A DNA stretch of 64,000 bases, from assembly GCA_024235755.1 (NCBI GenBank), contig JACKLV010000004.1, positions 1 through 64,000 on the forward strand. Reading direction: 5' to 3'. Positions 1 through 8,469 of this stretch are shown in pieces. The notes beneath the pieces were generated by a model. The model searched no databases. It was not told where the DNA came from and worked only from the letters and a program-made list of their open reading frames with translations. The position numbers were made by a program, and so were the translations under genes. Position 1 is the first letter of the stretch, and each line of letters begins with the position of its first letter. The DNA comes from Burkholderiales bacterium. GTDB taxonomy: Bacteria > Pseudomonadota > Gammaproteobacteria > Burkholderiales > Nitrosomonadaceae.

Positions 1-134
1 GCACCGCAAAACTCAACAACATCAATCCAGCCGCATGGCTCAAAGAAACACTCACCAAACTCCCCACTTGGCCCAATAGTCGTATCGATGAATTGCTTCC
101 GTTAGCGCCGGAGTTCATTAAATCATTAAAGTGA
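1..134 (+). CDS. IS66 family transposase, C-terminal fragment (partial)
   Basis: Reading from base 3, an open frame gives 43 residues and a TGA at 132-134. It contains LNNINPAAWLKETLTKLP followed by NSRIDELLP, the typical C-terminal signature of IS66-family transposases (xAWL...IxxLP...RIDELLP). This segment follows the DDE catalytic domain in full-length members. The start lies outside the window. The frame is clean up to the stop, so this end is not visibly decayed. Confidence 0.8.
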   Translation, partial: TAKLNNINPAAWLKETLTKLPTWPNSRIDELLPLAPEFIKSLK

Positions 135-167
135 GGCAAGTGGTACGTGGAAGGACTGGAGGCTTAC
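1..167 (+). mobile_element. IS66-family insertion sequence, right end
   Basis: The window opens inside an IS66-type element. The transposase C-terminus ends at 134, and about 30 bases later the sequence reads GGCTTAC (161-167). IS66-family ends begin GTAAGC, so GCTTAC at 162-167 is the probable right terminus. The left end and most of the transposase lie outside the window, so completeness and target-site duplication cannot be judged. The exact boundary is an inference from family knowledge. Confidence 0.6.
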
Positions 168-407
168 AGAAAATCAGCAATTGCGGCAGAAAAGTAGGGA
201 GTTTTGACGAGAGTTTTCGAACCGCTTTGGAATTCTTGTCAAACCCTTGTCATATGTGGGCTAGCGAGCGGATTGAGTACAAGCGAGCCGTTATAAAACT
301 CGCTTTTTCCGACTCTCTGGTCTTTGACCGAAAATCAGGGTTTCGAACCGCCTCTATCTCAATGCCTTTCAGGGTTTTAGAGGCATTGAACAACCACGAT
401 TCCATAA
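168..407. other. Non-coding spacer between IS66 end and tRNA-Ser
   Basis: No convincing gene is seen here. The only open frames are uninterrupted read-throughs of the tRNA-Ser region. A 9-bp perfect hairpin occurs at 359-389 (arms TCAATGCCT and AGGCATTGA) just 3' of the tRNA on its own strand, without a clear U-run. It may be a processing or termination hairpin for the tRNA transcript. The string TTTCGAACCGC appears twice (near 216 and 341). Confidence 0.4.
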
Positions 408-500
408 TGGCGGAGAGAGAGGGATTCGAACCCTCGATAAGCGTTTTGCGCCTATACTCCCTTAGCAGGGGAGCGCCTTCGACCACTCGGCCATCTCTCC
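408..500 (-). tRNA. tRNA-Ser (anticodon GCT)
   Basis: On the minus strand the sequence begins GGAGAGATGGCCGAGTGG and ends CTCTCTCCGCCA. Acceptor arms GGAGAGA and TCTCTCC pair, followed by discriminator G and an encoded CCA (408-410). The anticodon loop reads CTGCTAA, giving anticodon GCT for AGC/AGU serine codons. A long variable arm follows, as expected for a class II serine tRNA, then the T-arm GGTTCGAATCC. All cloverleaf elements are intact. Confidence 0.97.
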
Positions 501-582
501 GTAAATAACAGTGTTTAAATCGGCTGATATTTTAATTACAAAGATATAAGTAAATTAATGCTGAGGTGCTATTGTATAGAAT

Positions 583-1812
583 TTATAGCGCTTGTTCCAG
601 GTCAAATGCTTTATGCAGTACACGTACAGCCAGCTCCATATATTTTTCATCAACGACGACTGATACTTTGATTTCAGAAGTGGCGATCATTTGAATATTG
701 ATTCCTTCTTCTGCCAAAATACGAAACATTTTACTGGCAATCCCTGCATGTGATCGCATTCCCACGCCAACGACGGAAACTTTTGCTATTCTGTCGCCTC
801 CGATAACATCACGGGCACCGATGTGTGGTTGGATTTTCTCGCGAATGATATTCATTGTGTTGTTAAAGTCGTTGCGGTGAACTGTAAATGAGAAGTCAGT
901 CAAGTCATCATGACTGACGTTTTGAATTATCATATCCACATCAATATTGGCATCCGCTACCGGCCCGAGAATTTGGTAGGCTATGCCAGGATGGTCGGGA
1001 ACACCTAAAACAGTGATTTTTGCTTCGTCCCGGTTAAATGCGATACCCGAAATTACTGGCTGCTCCATATGTGCACTTTCCTCAAAAGTTATCAGTGTAC
1101 CTATTCCCTCTTCTTCAAAGCTGGATAAAACTCTAAGCTTCACTTTGTACTTGCCTGCAAATTCTACTGATCGTAATTGCAATACTTTAGAGCCGAGACT
1201 GGCCATTTCAAGCATTTCTTCAAATGTAATACGATCAAGGCGTCTTGCTTCAGGAACAACACGTGGGTCAGTTGTGTAAATGCCGTCTACATCTGTGTAA
1301 ATTTGGCATTCGTCCGCTTCCAATGCCGCAGCAAGTGCAACGCCCGTAGTATCAGAACCACCGCGCCCTAACGTGGTAATATTGCCATGCTGATCAACAC
1401 CCTGAAATCCGGCAACAATGACAACATATCCATTATTAAGATCAGTACGGATTCTATCTTGATCTATATTCAAAATCCGCGCTTTAGTGTAGGCGCTGTC
1501 AGTGAGAATTTTTACCTGTGGGCCGGTGTAGCTTTTGGCTTTGACATTTAATGCCATTAATGCCATTGAAAGCAACGCAATTGATACTTGCTCACCAGTC
1601 GATACCATGACATCCATTTCTCGCGGGTCCGGATTATTCTGAACTTCACGAGCAAGCGCGATCAGTCTGTTTGTTTCGCCGCTCATGGCCGAAACTACAA
1701 CAACGATTTGGTGTCCCTGAGCATGAAATTTAGCCACCCTGCGAGCAACATTCTTGATGCGCTCGGTACTTCCTACAGAAGTGCCGCCATATTTTTGAAC
1801 GTAAAATGCCAC
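583..1812 (-). CDS. lysC: Aspartate kinase (aspartokinase)
   Basis: Phosphorylates L-aspartate in the first step of the lysine, threonine, methionine and diaminopimelate pathway in the cytoplasm. The 409-residue length is normal for monofunctional LysC. The amino-acid kinase domain opens with KYGGTSVG (residues 8-15), and VVVVSAMSGETNRL and LGRGGSDTT follow. Two ACT regulatory domains occupy roughly residues 265-409, predicting allosteric control by lysine and/or threonine. Translation starts at a GTG (1810-1812), since no ATG fits the conserved N-terminus. It stands alone between tRNA-Ser and cysB. DapE at 17.8 kb belongs to the same pathway but is not linked. Confidence 0.95.
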   Translation of the reverse strand: MAFYVQKYGGTSVGSTERIKNVARRVAKFHAQGHQIVVVVSAMSGETNRLIALAREVQNNPDPREMDVMVSTGEQVSIALLSMALMALNVKAKSYTGPQVKILTDSAYTKARILNIDQDRIRTDLNNGYVVIVAGFQGVDQHGNITTLGRGGSDTTGVALAAALEADECQIYTDVDGIYTTDPRVVPEARRLDRITFEEMLEMASLGSKVLQLRSVEFAGKYKVKLRVLSSFEEEGIGTLITFEESAHMEQPVISGIAFNRDEAKITVLGVPDHPGIAYQILGPVADANIDVDMIIQNVSHDDLTDFSFTVHRNDFNNTMNIIREKIQPHIGARDVIGGDRIAKVSVVGVGMRSHAGIASKMFRILAEEGINIQMIATSEIKVSVVVDEKYMELAVRVLHKAFDLEQAL

Positions 1813-2075
1813 AGATTTATTGATTCATTCTTTCGCAATGAATCCCTAATAAAAAAAGCCAAGATTCTACACTTTTCTGTCTCTAATTACTAATTTGTGT
1901 GTGTACGCCAGTAAAGGTTTTAACAATTGTGAATTATTTCTGTTGTTCCTGAAATGGTGTCATGTTGCGTAATTCGTCGCTTATGTAAAGGTGACTAGAT
2001 CCTGCTCACGCTGTCTTGCTGAAATCCAAAATAAAAATCATCAGCAGTAATTCACCAATTGCTAATACTGCCTAG

Positions 2076-3005
2076 TCAGGCAACATCGTGTTTTAATTTT
2101 TCTTGAATGGTGGCTTTGTTTAAATGCGGTGCAAACATTTCAATAAAATCAAAAACGAATCCTTGTAGATAACTGTTGCGACTAATACCGATCCGGGTTG
2201 TGCTGGATTCGAATAAGTGACTGGCATCAATCGCCTCGAGGTGTTTGTCGCGTAAGGGATCAAAAGCCATTTTGGCTAGAATGCCAATACCTAGGCCTAG
2301 TTCTACATAGGTTTTGATGACATCCGAGTCGATCGCGGTTAGTACGACATTAGGTGTCAGGCCTTTGCTTTCAAATGCTTGATTGATTTTGGAGCGGCCG
2401 GTAAAGGCAAAATCATAAGTGATGATGGGGTATTGGCTGATTGCTTCGAGCGTCAGTTTTCTTTCCTGCAACAGTGAATGTCCAGGTGGAACAACAATGC
2501 AGCGATTCCACTGATAGCATGGCAGCATAATCAATTCGTGGAAATGCTCAATGGCTTCGGTTGCGATAGCGATATCCGCTTCACCGGATGTGACTAGTGC
2601 GGAAATTTGAGTAGGGCTGCCTTGACGCAGAATGAGACGGACTTTGGGGTGGATGGCGGTAAACCGTTGGATTACGGGGGGGAGCGCATAACGTGCCTGT
2701 GTGTGAGTTGTTGCGATGGTTAATGTGCCTCTATCTTCAAGCGTATATTCCTGTGCAGCTTTTTTCAGATTTTCAGATTCCTGCAGCACTTTGCGGGCAA
2801 TTTGAATAATGGTCTGACCTGGCGGGGTGATTTGTACTATACGCTTCCCGTTACGGATAAAAAGTTGCACTCCGAGTTCTTCCTCGAGCAATTGAATTTG
2901 TTTGCTGATGGCGGGTTGCGACGTATGCAGTTTTTGTGCGGTTTTGGACAAATTAAGTTGATGATTTGCTGCTTCACACAAATAGCGTAATTGCTGAAGT
3001 TTCAT
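2076..3005 (-). CDS. cysB: LysR-type regulator, CysB-like
   Basis: Transcriptional regulator of sulfur assimilation. It is 309 residues with an N-terminal winged helix-turn-helix (about residues 18-45, LSKTAQKLHTSQPAISKQI) and a periplasmic-binding-like effector domain that includes TTHTQARYALP near residue 100, characteristic of the CysB/Cbl group. It is divergently transcribed from the tauE-like gene and the sulfate-reduction genes, the usual position for a LysR regulator acting on the intergenic region 3006-3136. AAGG precedes the ATG by about 8 bases. CysB in enterics responds to N-acetylserine; the same ligand is assumed here. Cbl is the main alternative. Confidence 0.88.
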   Translation of the reverse strand: MKLQQLRYLCEAANHQLNLSKTAQKLHTSQPAISKQIQLLEEELGVQLFIRNGKRIVQITPPGQTIIQIARKVLQESENLKKAAQEYTLEDRGTLTIATTHTQARYALPPVIQRFTAIHPKVRLILRQGSPTQISALVTSGEADIAIATEAIEHFHELIMLPCYQWNRCIVVPPGHSLLQERKLTLEAISQYPIITYDFAFTGRSKINQAFESKGLTPNVVLTAIDSDVIKTYVELGLGIGILAKMAFDPLRDKHLEAIDASHLFESSTTRIGISRNSYLQGFVFDFIEMFAPHLNKATIQEKLKHDVA

Positions 3006-3136
3006 TCGAAACCTTTTTCTTTAGTAATTGTAGGTTATAATAATGTAACATAATATTATTTTGAATTATATAAAGAACTTGATAATATGCCGCCTTTTCC
3101 AAAAAACCGGCAAACAAATTAGGAAAATAAGTATAA

Positions 3137-3916
3137 ATGGAAGTGGGCTATACGTTATCGGGGCTGGTCGTCGGTTTTATTGTGGGCGTCACAGGCGTAG
3201 GCGGCGGTTCCTTGATGACGCCGTTGCTGATTATGGTATTCGGCATTCAGCCGGCAATTGCTGTGGGTACCGATTTGCTCTATGCGGCATTGACAAAAAC
3301 AGGCGGTGCCTGGGTGCACAGCCGGCAAAAAACTGTCCATTGGAAGCTGGTTGGACATCTGGCTATGGGGAGTGTGCCTGCGGCTATTGTTACAGTGATG
3401 GTTTTGAATGTGATCAGCGTCGATCATGATTTTTTTTCTAAACTGATTACAAGTACACTGGGTTTCGCATTGATTCTGACTGCGTTGGCGCTGTTATTCC
3501 GGCAGCAGTTAACGCGGTTGGGCAGGTCTCGCTTTGGTTTTTTGGTAGAATGGCGAGATCGCCATATTGTATCCGCTACAATTGTAACGGGTGCAATTCT
3601 GGGCATACTCGTGACGATTTCATCCGTTGGTGCGGGCGCGCTGGGTATGGTTGTGTTATTTATGTTGTATCCGCGTCTGCCTGCTGTAACCTTGGTGGGT
3701 AGTGATATTGCTCATGCAGTGCCATTGACATTGGTTGCCGGTTTGGGACATGCCTATATGGGCTCGGTTGATTACAGCCTTCTGGTAAGCCTGCTGGTTG
3801 GCTCTTTGCCTGGAATATATTTGGGCAGTCACGTCAGTAAACGTATACCAGACCGTTTATTGCGGCCGGTGTTGGCGACTATTCTAATCATCATTGGCAT
3901 CAAACTGGTTACATAG
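3137..3916 (+). CDS. Sulfite exporter TauE/SafE family permease
   Basis: Integral membrane protein of 259 residues with about seven to eight hydrophobic segments. It shows the GVGGGSLMTPLL motif of the TauE/SafE family near residue 20 and a second half beginning GAILGILVTISSVGAGALG, reflecting the family's internal duplication. Members move sulfite or other sulfonate or sulfur anions across the inner membrane. Its position between cysB and the sulfite reductase gene suggests a role in sulfate, sulfite or thiosulfate transport or in relieving sulfite overflow. The direction and substrate cannot be read from the sequence. Confidence 0.85.
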   Translation: MEVGYTLSGLVVGFIVGVTGVGGGSLMTPLLIMVFGIQPAIAVGTDLLYAALTKTGGAWVHSRQKTVHWKLVGHLAMGSVPAAIVTVMVLNVISVDHDFFSKLITSTLGFALILTALALLFRQQLTRLGRSRFGFLVEWRDRHIVSATIVTGAILGILVTISSVGAGALGMVVLFMLYPRLPAVTLVGSDIAHAVPLTLVAGLGHAYMGSVDYSLLVSLLVGSLPGIYLGSHVSKRIPDRLLRPVLATILIIIGIKLVT

Positions 3917-3997
3917 CTTCGGCTGGTGGCACGATATGGCAATTAATTGTTTTATAATTAAATAAAAATATACGGATGTAATAAGAGGCTGATTTTT

Positions 3998-4228
3998 ATG
4001 AGTACAAATATTGAAAATAAACCAAAACAGGTTACTTGGTTTAATGGATGCGGAGGGCGCATCGGTATCGTCGTTGGAGAGAAAGGTGACTATGCCTATA
4101 TCGGTATGGCATTAAGACATGATGAAGACGATGATGTAGACCATATTATAAAGTATGGCGCCAAGTTTCCGCTGGATGCTGCAAAGTTGTTACCCGTTTC
4201 CAAAACATACACCAGTGCAGAATCCTGA
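3998..4228 (+). CDS. Hypothetical protein, 76 aa, in the sulfate assimilation locus
   Basis: A small soluble, unrecognised protein. It has a good Shine-Dalgarno (AAGAGG about 10 bases before the ATG) and sits co-directionally between the TauE-like permease and cysI. Visible features are a GCGGRIGIVVGEKGDYAYIGMAL segment that looks like a small beta-barrel (two or three predicted strands) and an acidic loop DEDDDVDH. One cysteine is present, with no metal cluster motif and no signal peptide. Context suggests expression with cysI. Function is unknown. Confidence 0.65.
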   Translation: MSTNIENKPKQVTWFNGCGGRIGIVVGEKGDYAYIGMALRHDEDDDVDHIIKYGAKFPLDAAKLLPVSKTYTSAES

Positions 4229-4347
4229 AAATTCAATGATTATAGTTTTGCCGATACCTGCAAAATTTATAATGAGCAATTTATCGCAGCAGATCCGGCT
4301 ATATATCATTGACATCGAGCGAAGAGGATAAACGGAGGTACACAAAA

Positions 4348-6096
4348 ATGTATTGTTACGATGAATATGACCAGACAATGATTGATGAACGTGTTACACA
4401 GTTTCGTGACCAGGTGCGCCGGCGTTTGGCAAACGAATTAACTGAAACCGAATTTCTGCCATTGAGATTGCAAAACGGTTTGTACATGCAAGTACATGGT
4501 TATATGTTGCGCATTGCCATCCCGTATGGTCTGCTTTCATCAAAGCAGATGCGTATGTTCGCACACATTGCGCGCAACTACGATCGTGGTTACGGCCACT
4601 TTACCACGCGTCAAAATATACAATTTAACTGGTTGAAATTGGAGGATACGCCGGATATTCTAGCCGATTTGGCTTCTGTTCAAATGCATGCTATTCAGAC
4701 TTCCGGTAATTGTATTCGTAATATTACGTCAGACGAATTTGCCGGTGTAGCGCAAGATGAAATTGTCGATCCACGGCCGTACGCCGAGATTCTGCGCCAG
4801 TGGAGTACTTTTCATCCGGAATTTGCCTATTTGCCGCGCAAGTTTAAAATTGCCGTAAGTGGTGCCAAGCAAGACCGGGCCGCCATTCAGGCACATGATA
4901 TCGGTTTGGCTATCGTTCAAAGCACTCAGGGTGAAGTGGGTTTTCGCGTTTTTGTAGGTGGTGGCCTTGGACGCACGCCCATTGTCGGCAGCGAAATTCG
5001 TGACTTTGTACCATGGCAGCATATTCTGACATATGTGGAATCAATTTTGCGCATTTACAACCAGTTTGGCCGTCGCGATAACAAGTTTAAGGCGCGTATT
5101 AAAATTCTTGTAAAAGCACTCGGTATTGATGAATTCAGACGTTTGGTTGAAGAAGACTGGGCGGAAACAAAAGGCGGGCCAGGTACATTGACGGCGGAGG
5201 AGGTGGAGCGTGTTTCCAGCTTTTTCACCGGCCCTAGCTATGAAGCATTGCTGGAACACGATTCCAAACTGAATGAATTCAAAGTGGATAACCGACGGTT
5301 TTCTAACTGGATGTTCAGTAATGTAAAACCGCACCGAATAAAGGGTTATGCTATTGTAGTCTTATCTTTGAAAAAACCGGGTGAGACGCCGGGTGACGCA
5401 ACCGACACACAAATGGATGCCATTGCCGATTTGGCGGATCGGTACAGTTTTGGTGAGATGCGTATTACACACCAGCAAAATATCGTGTTCGCCGATGTTA
5501 GACAATCGGACTTGATTGCGCTTTGGGAGGAATTGACAAAACTGGAGCTTGCTTCACCCAATATCGGGCTGTTGACGGATATGATCAGTTGCCCGGGTGC
5601 GGAATTCTGCACATTGGCCAATGCCCGTTCGATTCCGTTGGCCAAGTCGATTGCAGAACGCTTTGAAAGTATAGACTTTCAGCATGACATCGGCGAAATT
5701 ACGTTAAACATATCCGGTTGTATGAATGCCTGCGGTCAAAATCACATCGGGAATATTGGCATAACCGGCGTTGAAAAGAAAAACCACGATGAATGGTATC
5801 AAATTTCTATTGGCGGCGCTGAAGGTAACGATTGTTCGATGGGTAAAATTCTGGGTCCATCCTTTAAATTCCATCAAGTGCCGGAAGCGATTGACCGGAT
5901 TCTCTATGTTTATTTGCGAGAGCGCGTTGACGAAAATGAACGTTTTATAGAGACAGTGAGAAGAATAGGACATCAACCATTTAAAGAACATGTTTATGCC
6001 GCTGAATTTGATGAGGAACCTGTCATAGAAAGACTGGATGATAAAACTGTCTCACCCGCACAGTATGCGGTTCCTTTTTATTCTCCGAGGTTTTAA
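4348..6096 (+). CDS. cysI: Sulfite reductase, siroheme/4Fe-4S hemoprotein subunit
   Basis: Six-electron reduction of sulfite to sulfide in cysteine biosynthesis. The frame is open from 4309, but the ATG at 4348 is preceded by AACGGAGG at 4331-4338 with ideal spacing, so a 582-residue product is preferred. The two ferredoxin-like and two siroheme/Fe-S repeats of nitrite/sulfite reductases are present. The cluster ligands are visible as SCPGAEFC (near residue 415) and SGCMNACGQNH (near residue 456). No cysJ flavoprotein gene is adjacent, as is common in betaproteobacteria, so the electron donor is unclear. The next gene follows after 5 bases. Confidence 0.94.
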   Translation: MYCYDEYDQTMIDERVTQFRDQVRRRLANELTETEFLPLRLQNGLYMQVHGYMLRIAIPYGLLSSKQMRMFAHIARNYDRGYGHFTTRQNIQFNWLKLEDTPDILADLASVQMHAIQTSGNCIRNITSDEFAGVAQDEIVDPRPYAEILRQWSTFHPEFAYLPRKFKIAVSGAKQDRAAIQAHDIGLAIVQSTQGEVGFRVFVGGGLGRTPIVGSEIRDFVPWQHILTYVESILRIYNQFGRRDNKFKARIKILVKALGIDEFRRLVEEDWAETKGGPGTLTAEEVERVSSFFTGPSYEALLEHDSKLNEFKVDNRRFSNWMFSNVKPHRIKGYAIVVLSLKKPGETPGDATDTQMDAIADLADRYSFGEMRITHQQNIVFADVRQSDLIALWEELTKLELASPNIGLLTDMISCPGAEFCTLANARSIPLAKSIAERFESIDFQHDIGEITLNISGCMNACGQNHIGNIGITGVEKKNHDEWYQISIGGAEGNDCSMGKILGPSFKFHQVPEAIDRILYVYLRERVDENERFIETVRRIGHQPFKEHVYAAEFDEEPVIERLDDKTVSPAQYAVPFYSPRF

Positions 6097-6101
6097 ACGC
6101 T

Positions 6102-6653
6102 ATGATTATAAAAAATAATATACTCGTGGAAGACGGCTGGCGGGTTTTACGTTTTAATGAGCAGGATACAGCAGAAACAATTTCTGTTCCGGAAGGTAAG
6201 GTAATTGTACCGCTTAAAGTCTGGCAAGCGCAGCGCGACCAGTTGTTGACGCGGCAACAACAAGGTGAGATCGGCGTTTGGTTTGCCAGTGATGAGCGGC
6301 CGGAAGATATCAAACAGGATGTTCAGAATTTTCCGGTAATTGCAGTGGATTTCCCAGTGTTTTCGGATGGGCGAGGCTACTCCATTGCCTATAATCTGAG
6401 AGCTCGCTTAGGATTCTCCGGTGAGTTACGTGCAATTGGAGATGTGCTGCGCGATCAGCTATTTTATATGCATCGTGTTGGCTTCAACGCGTTTGCGCCG
6501 CGACCGGATCGTGATATTCATGAAGCATTAAAAGGATTTCAAGACTTTTCAGAGGTTTATCAATCATCGATTGATCAAAAATTGCCTTTGTTCAAGCGTG
6601 CTCACCGCAAAGGGGGAATTTCAAATGCGACTGTTGGCGGTCGAAATCGTTAA
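6102..6653 (+). CDS. DUF934 family protein (sulfate assimilation associated)
   Basis: A 183-residue cytoplasmic protein of the DUF934/COG3749 family, habitually encoded directly after cysI in beta- and alphaproteobacteria. Recognisable segments are DFPVFSDGRGYSIAYNLR and LRAIGDVLRDQLFYMHRVGFNAF. Members are annotated as putative oxidoreductases or sulfite-reductase accessory proteins without demonstrated chemistry. GAGG lies 14 bases before the ATG. The gene is tightly coupled, with a 5-base gap to cysI and a 2-base gap to cysH. A role in electron delivery to, or maturation of, CysI is a reasonable inference only. Confidence 0.88.
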   Translation: MIIKNNILVEDGWRVLRFNEQDTAETISVPEGKVIVPLKVWQAQRDQLLTRQQQGEIGVWFASDERPEDIKQDVQNFPVIAVDFPVFSDGRGYSIAYNLRARLGFSGELRAIGDVLRDQLFYMHRVGFNAFAPRPDRDIHEALKGFQDFSEVYQSSIDQKLPLFKRAHRKGGISNATVGGRNR

Positions 6654-6655
6654 AT

Positions 6656-7354
6656 ATGATTGATTTGACGCAAAAAATTGAGCAGGTTGTGACAGTTCTG
6701 GCTGATACGGTTCATGATCACTCACCGGTTGCTTTTGCCAACAGCTTGGGTGCCGAAGACATGGTTATAACCGATCTAATCGACCGCTACAAGCTGGAAA
6801 TTGACATGTTTAGCTTGGATACAGGGCGATTGCCGCAGGAAACGTATGATTTGATGCAAACTGTGCGTGATCGGTATCAGACACCGCTACGAATTTATTT
6901 TCCAAATGTTAAACAGGTCGAAGCGTATGTTGCGAAAAATGGTGTGAACGGGTTTTATCAAAGTATTGAATTACGCAAGGCATGCTGTCAGATACGAAAA
7001 GTGGAGCCTTTGCGACGCGCTTTGATGGGAAAACGTGCCTGGATTACCGGTATTCGTAGTGAGCAATCGACAACACGTGTGGATCTGAAACTATCGGCCT
7101 ATGATATCAGCACCCGAATGCTAAAAGTAAATCCGCTGCTTGAGTGGACAACCGATGATGTCTGGGACTATATCAAAAAATATGAAGTGCCTTATAACAA
7201 GCTGCATGACCAGTTTTATCCAAGTATAGGTTGCGCACCCTGTACACGCGCAATCACCCCAGGCGAGGATATTCGTTCGGGGCGGTGGTGGTGGGAAGCG
7301 CCGGAAAATAAGGAATGTGGGTTGCACTCGAATAATGTAATTCCGTTGAAGTAA
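6656..7354 (+). CDS. cysH: Adenylyl-sulfate (APS) reductase
   Basis: Reduces activated sulfate to sulfite. At 232 residues it has the PP-loop-like fold and the extra cysteines of the 4Fe-4S-containing APS reductases: CC at residues 110-111 and CAPC at about 193-196. The conserved C-terminal ECGLH carries the catalytic cysteine. Presence of the four cluster cysteines argues for APS rather than PAPS as substrate, consistent with absence of a cysC kinase domain nearby. It lies in the cysI-DUF934-cysH-cysD-cysN run, starting two bases after the preceding stop. Confidence 0.94.
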   Translation: MIDLTQKIEQVVTVLADTVHDHSPVAFANSLGAEDMVITDLIDRYKLEIDMFSLDTGRLPQETYDLMQTVRDRYQTPLRIYFPNVKQVEAYVAKNGVNGFYQSIELRKACCQIRKVEPLRRALMGKRAWITGIRSEQSTTRVDLKLSAYDISTRMLKVNPLLEWTTDDVWDYIKKYEVPYNKLHDQFYPSIGCAPCTRAITPGEDIRSGRWWWEAPENKECGLHSNNVIPLK

Positions 7355-7430
7355 CCAACTGCATAATAATTATGTCATTTTGTCTACAATTTGAGTTTGT
7401 TCTGATTTTTAGTAAGTAGAGAGAAACTAT

Positions 7431-8336
7431 ATGAGTAATCGCCCTTTTGCCCATCTTGATGCATTGGAAAGTGAGTCTATCCATATCATGCGAGAAGTAG
7501 CGGCTGAATGCGCCAATCCCGTGCTGCTTTTTTCGGGTGGCAAAGATTCCATTGTAATGCTTAGACTGGCTGAAAAGGCTTTTCGACCTTGCCGCTTTCC
7601 ATTTCCACTCATGCATATCGATACAGAACATAATTTTCCTGAAGTGATTGAGTTCCGTAATCATCGTGCCAAAGAACTGGGTGAACGCCTGATTGTGCGT
7701 AGCATGGAGGATTCTATTAAAAAGGGCAGGGTGGTGTTACGTTCAGAAACCCAAAGCCGTAATGCATTTCAATCGGTCACATTGCTTGATGCAATCGCAG
7801 AATTTGGCTTTGACGCCTGTATTGGCGGTGCACGTCGTGACGAAGAAAAAGCCCGCGCCAAGGAACGTATATTCTCTTTTCGAGATGAATTCGGTCAATG
7901 GGATCCTAAGAATCAGCGTCCCGAGCTGTGGGATTTATATAATACCCGGACCCATTCCGGTGAAAACATACGCGTTTTTCCAATCAGTAACTGGACCGAA
8001 CTGGATGTTTGGGAATATATTTTCCGCGAAAAGCTGGAGGTACCATCGATTTATTTTGCGCATGAACGCGAAGTAATCCGGCGTGAAGCTGGTTTATTGC
8101 CGGTATCACATCTGGTGCAACCTGAACCGGGTGAACAGGCACAAAAAATGACAGTGCGGTTTCGAACAGTTGGTGACATGAGCTGTACCTGTCCTGTGGC
8201 TTCCGATGCTGCTTCGATTGAAGCAATTATTGCTGAAACCGCTATGACACGCATTACCGAACGGGGCGCTACGCGGATGGATGATCAGACTTCCGAGGCG
8301 TCCATGGAGTTGCGCAAAAAAGAGGGATATTTTTAA
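7431..8336 (+). CDS. cysD: Sulfate adenylyltransferase subunit 2
   Basis: ATP-binding catalytic subunit of ATP sulfurylase, which makes APS from sulfate and ATP. The 301-residue length is typical. The PP-loop motif FSGGKDSIVMLRLAEKA lies at about residue 30, followed by HIDTEHNFPEVIEFR; GGARRDEEKARAKER and the tail MELRKKEGYF are family hallmarks. AGAGAG precedes the ATG by 9 bases. It partners with CysN, whose GTPase activity drives the reaction. Confidence 0.96.
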   Translation: MSNRPFAHLDALESESIHIMREVAAECANPVLLFSGGKDSIVMLRLAEKAFRPCRFPFPLMHIDTEHNFPEVIEFRNHRAKELGERLIVRSMEDSIKKGRVVLRSETQSRNAFQSVTLLDAIAEFGFDACIGGARRDEEKARAKERIFSFRDEFGQWDPKNQRPELWDLYNTRTHSGENIRVFPISNWTELDVWEYIFREKLEVPSIYFAHEREVIRREAGLLPVSHLVQPEPGEQAQKMTVRFRTVGDMSCTCPVASDAASIEAIIAETAMTRITERGATRMDDQTSEASMELRKKEGYF

Positions 8337-8469
8337 CAATTTTGAATGTTCAGGTATGGTTTTGTTGGCTTTGCAAACACCGCAGCGCGCAATGTAAACT
8401 GTTCCGAAAACAACCCAAACTCAAAAAATTTGTTTCAGCGTGGTGAAGACAATACCAGAAAGGATATCG

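Noticed and set aside
168..358. Repeated TTTCGAACCGC strings as possible degenerate tRNA fragments
   Set aside because: Only the T-loop-like string is shared; no acceptor or anticodon arms can be built.
131..508. 125-codon plus-strand frame across the tRNA-Ser region
   Set aside because: It reads through the antisense of an intact tRNA; the EGFEP-type tail is the familiar artefact of translated tRNA genes.
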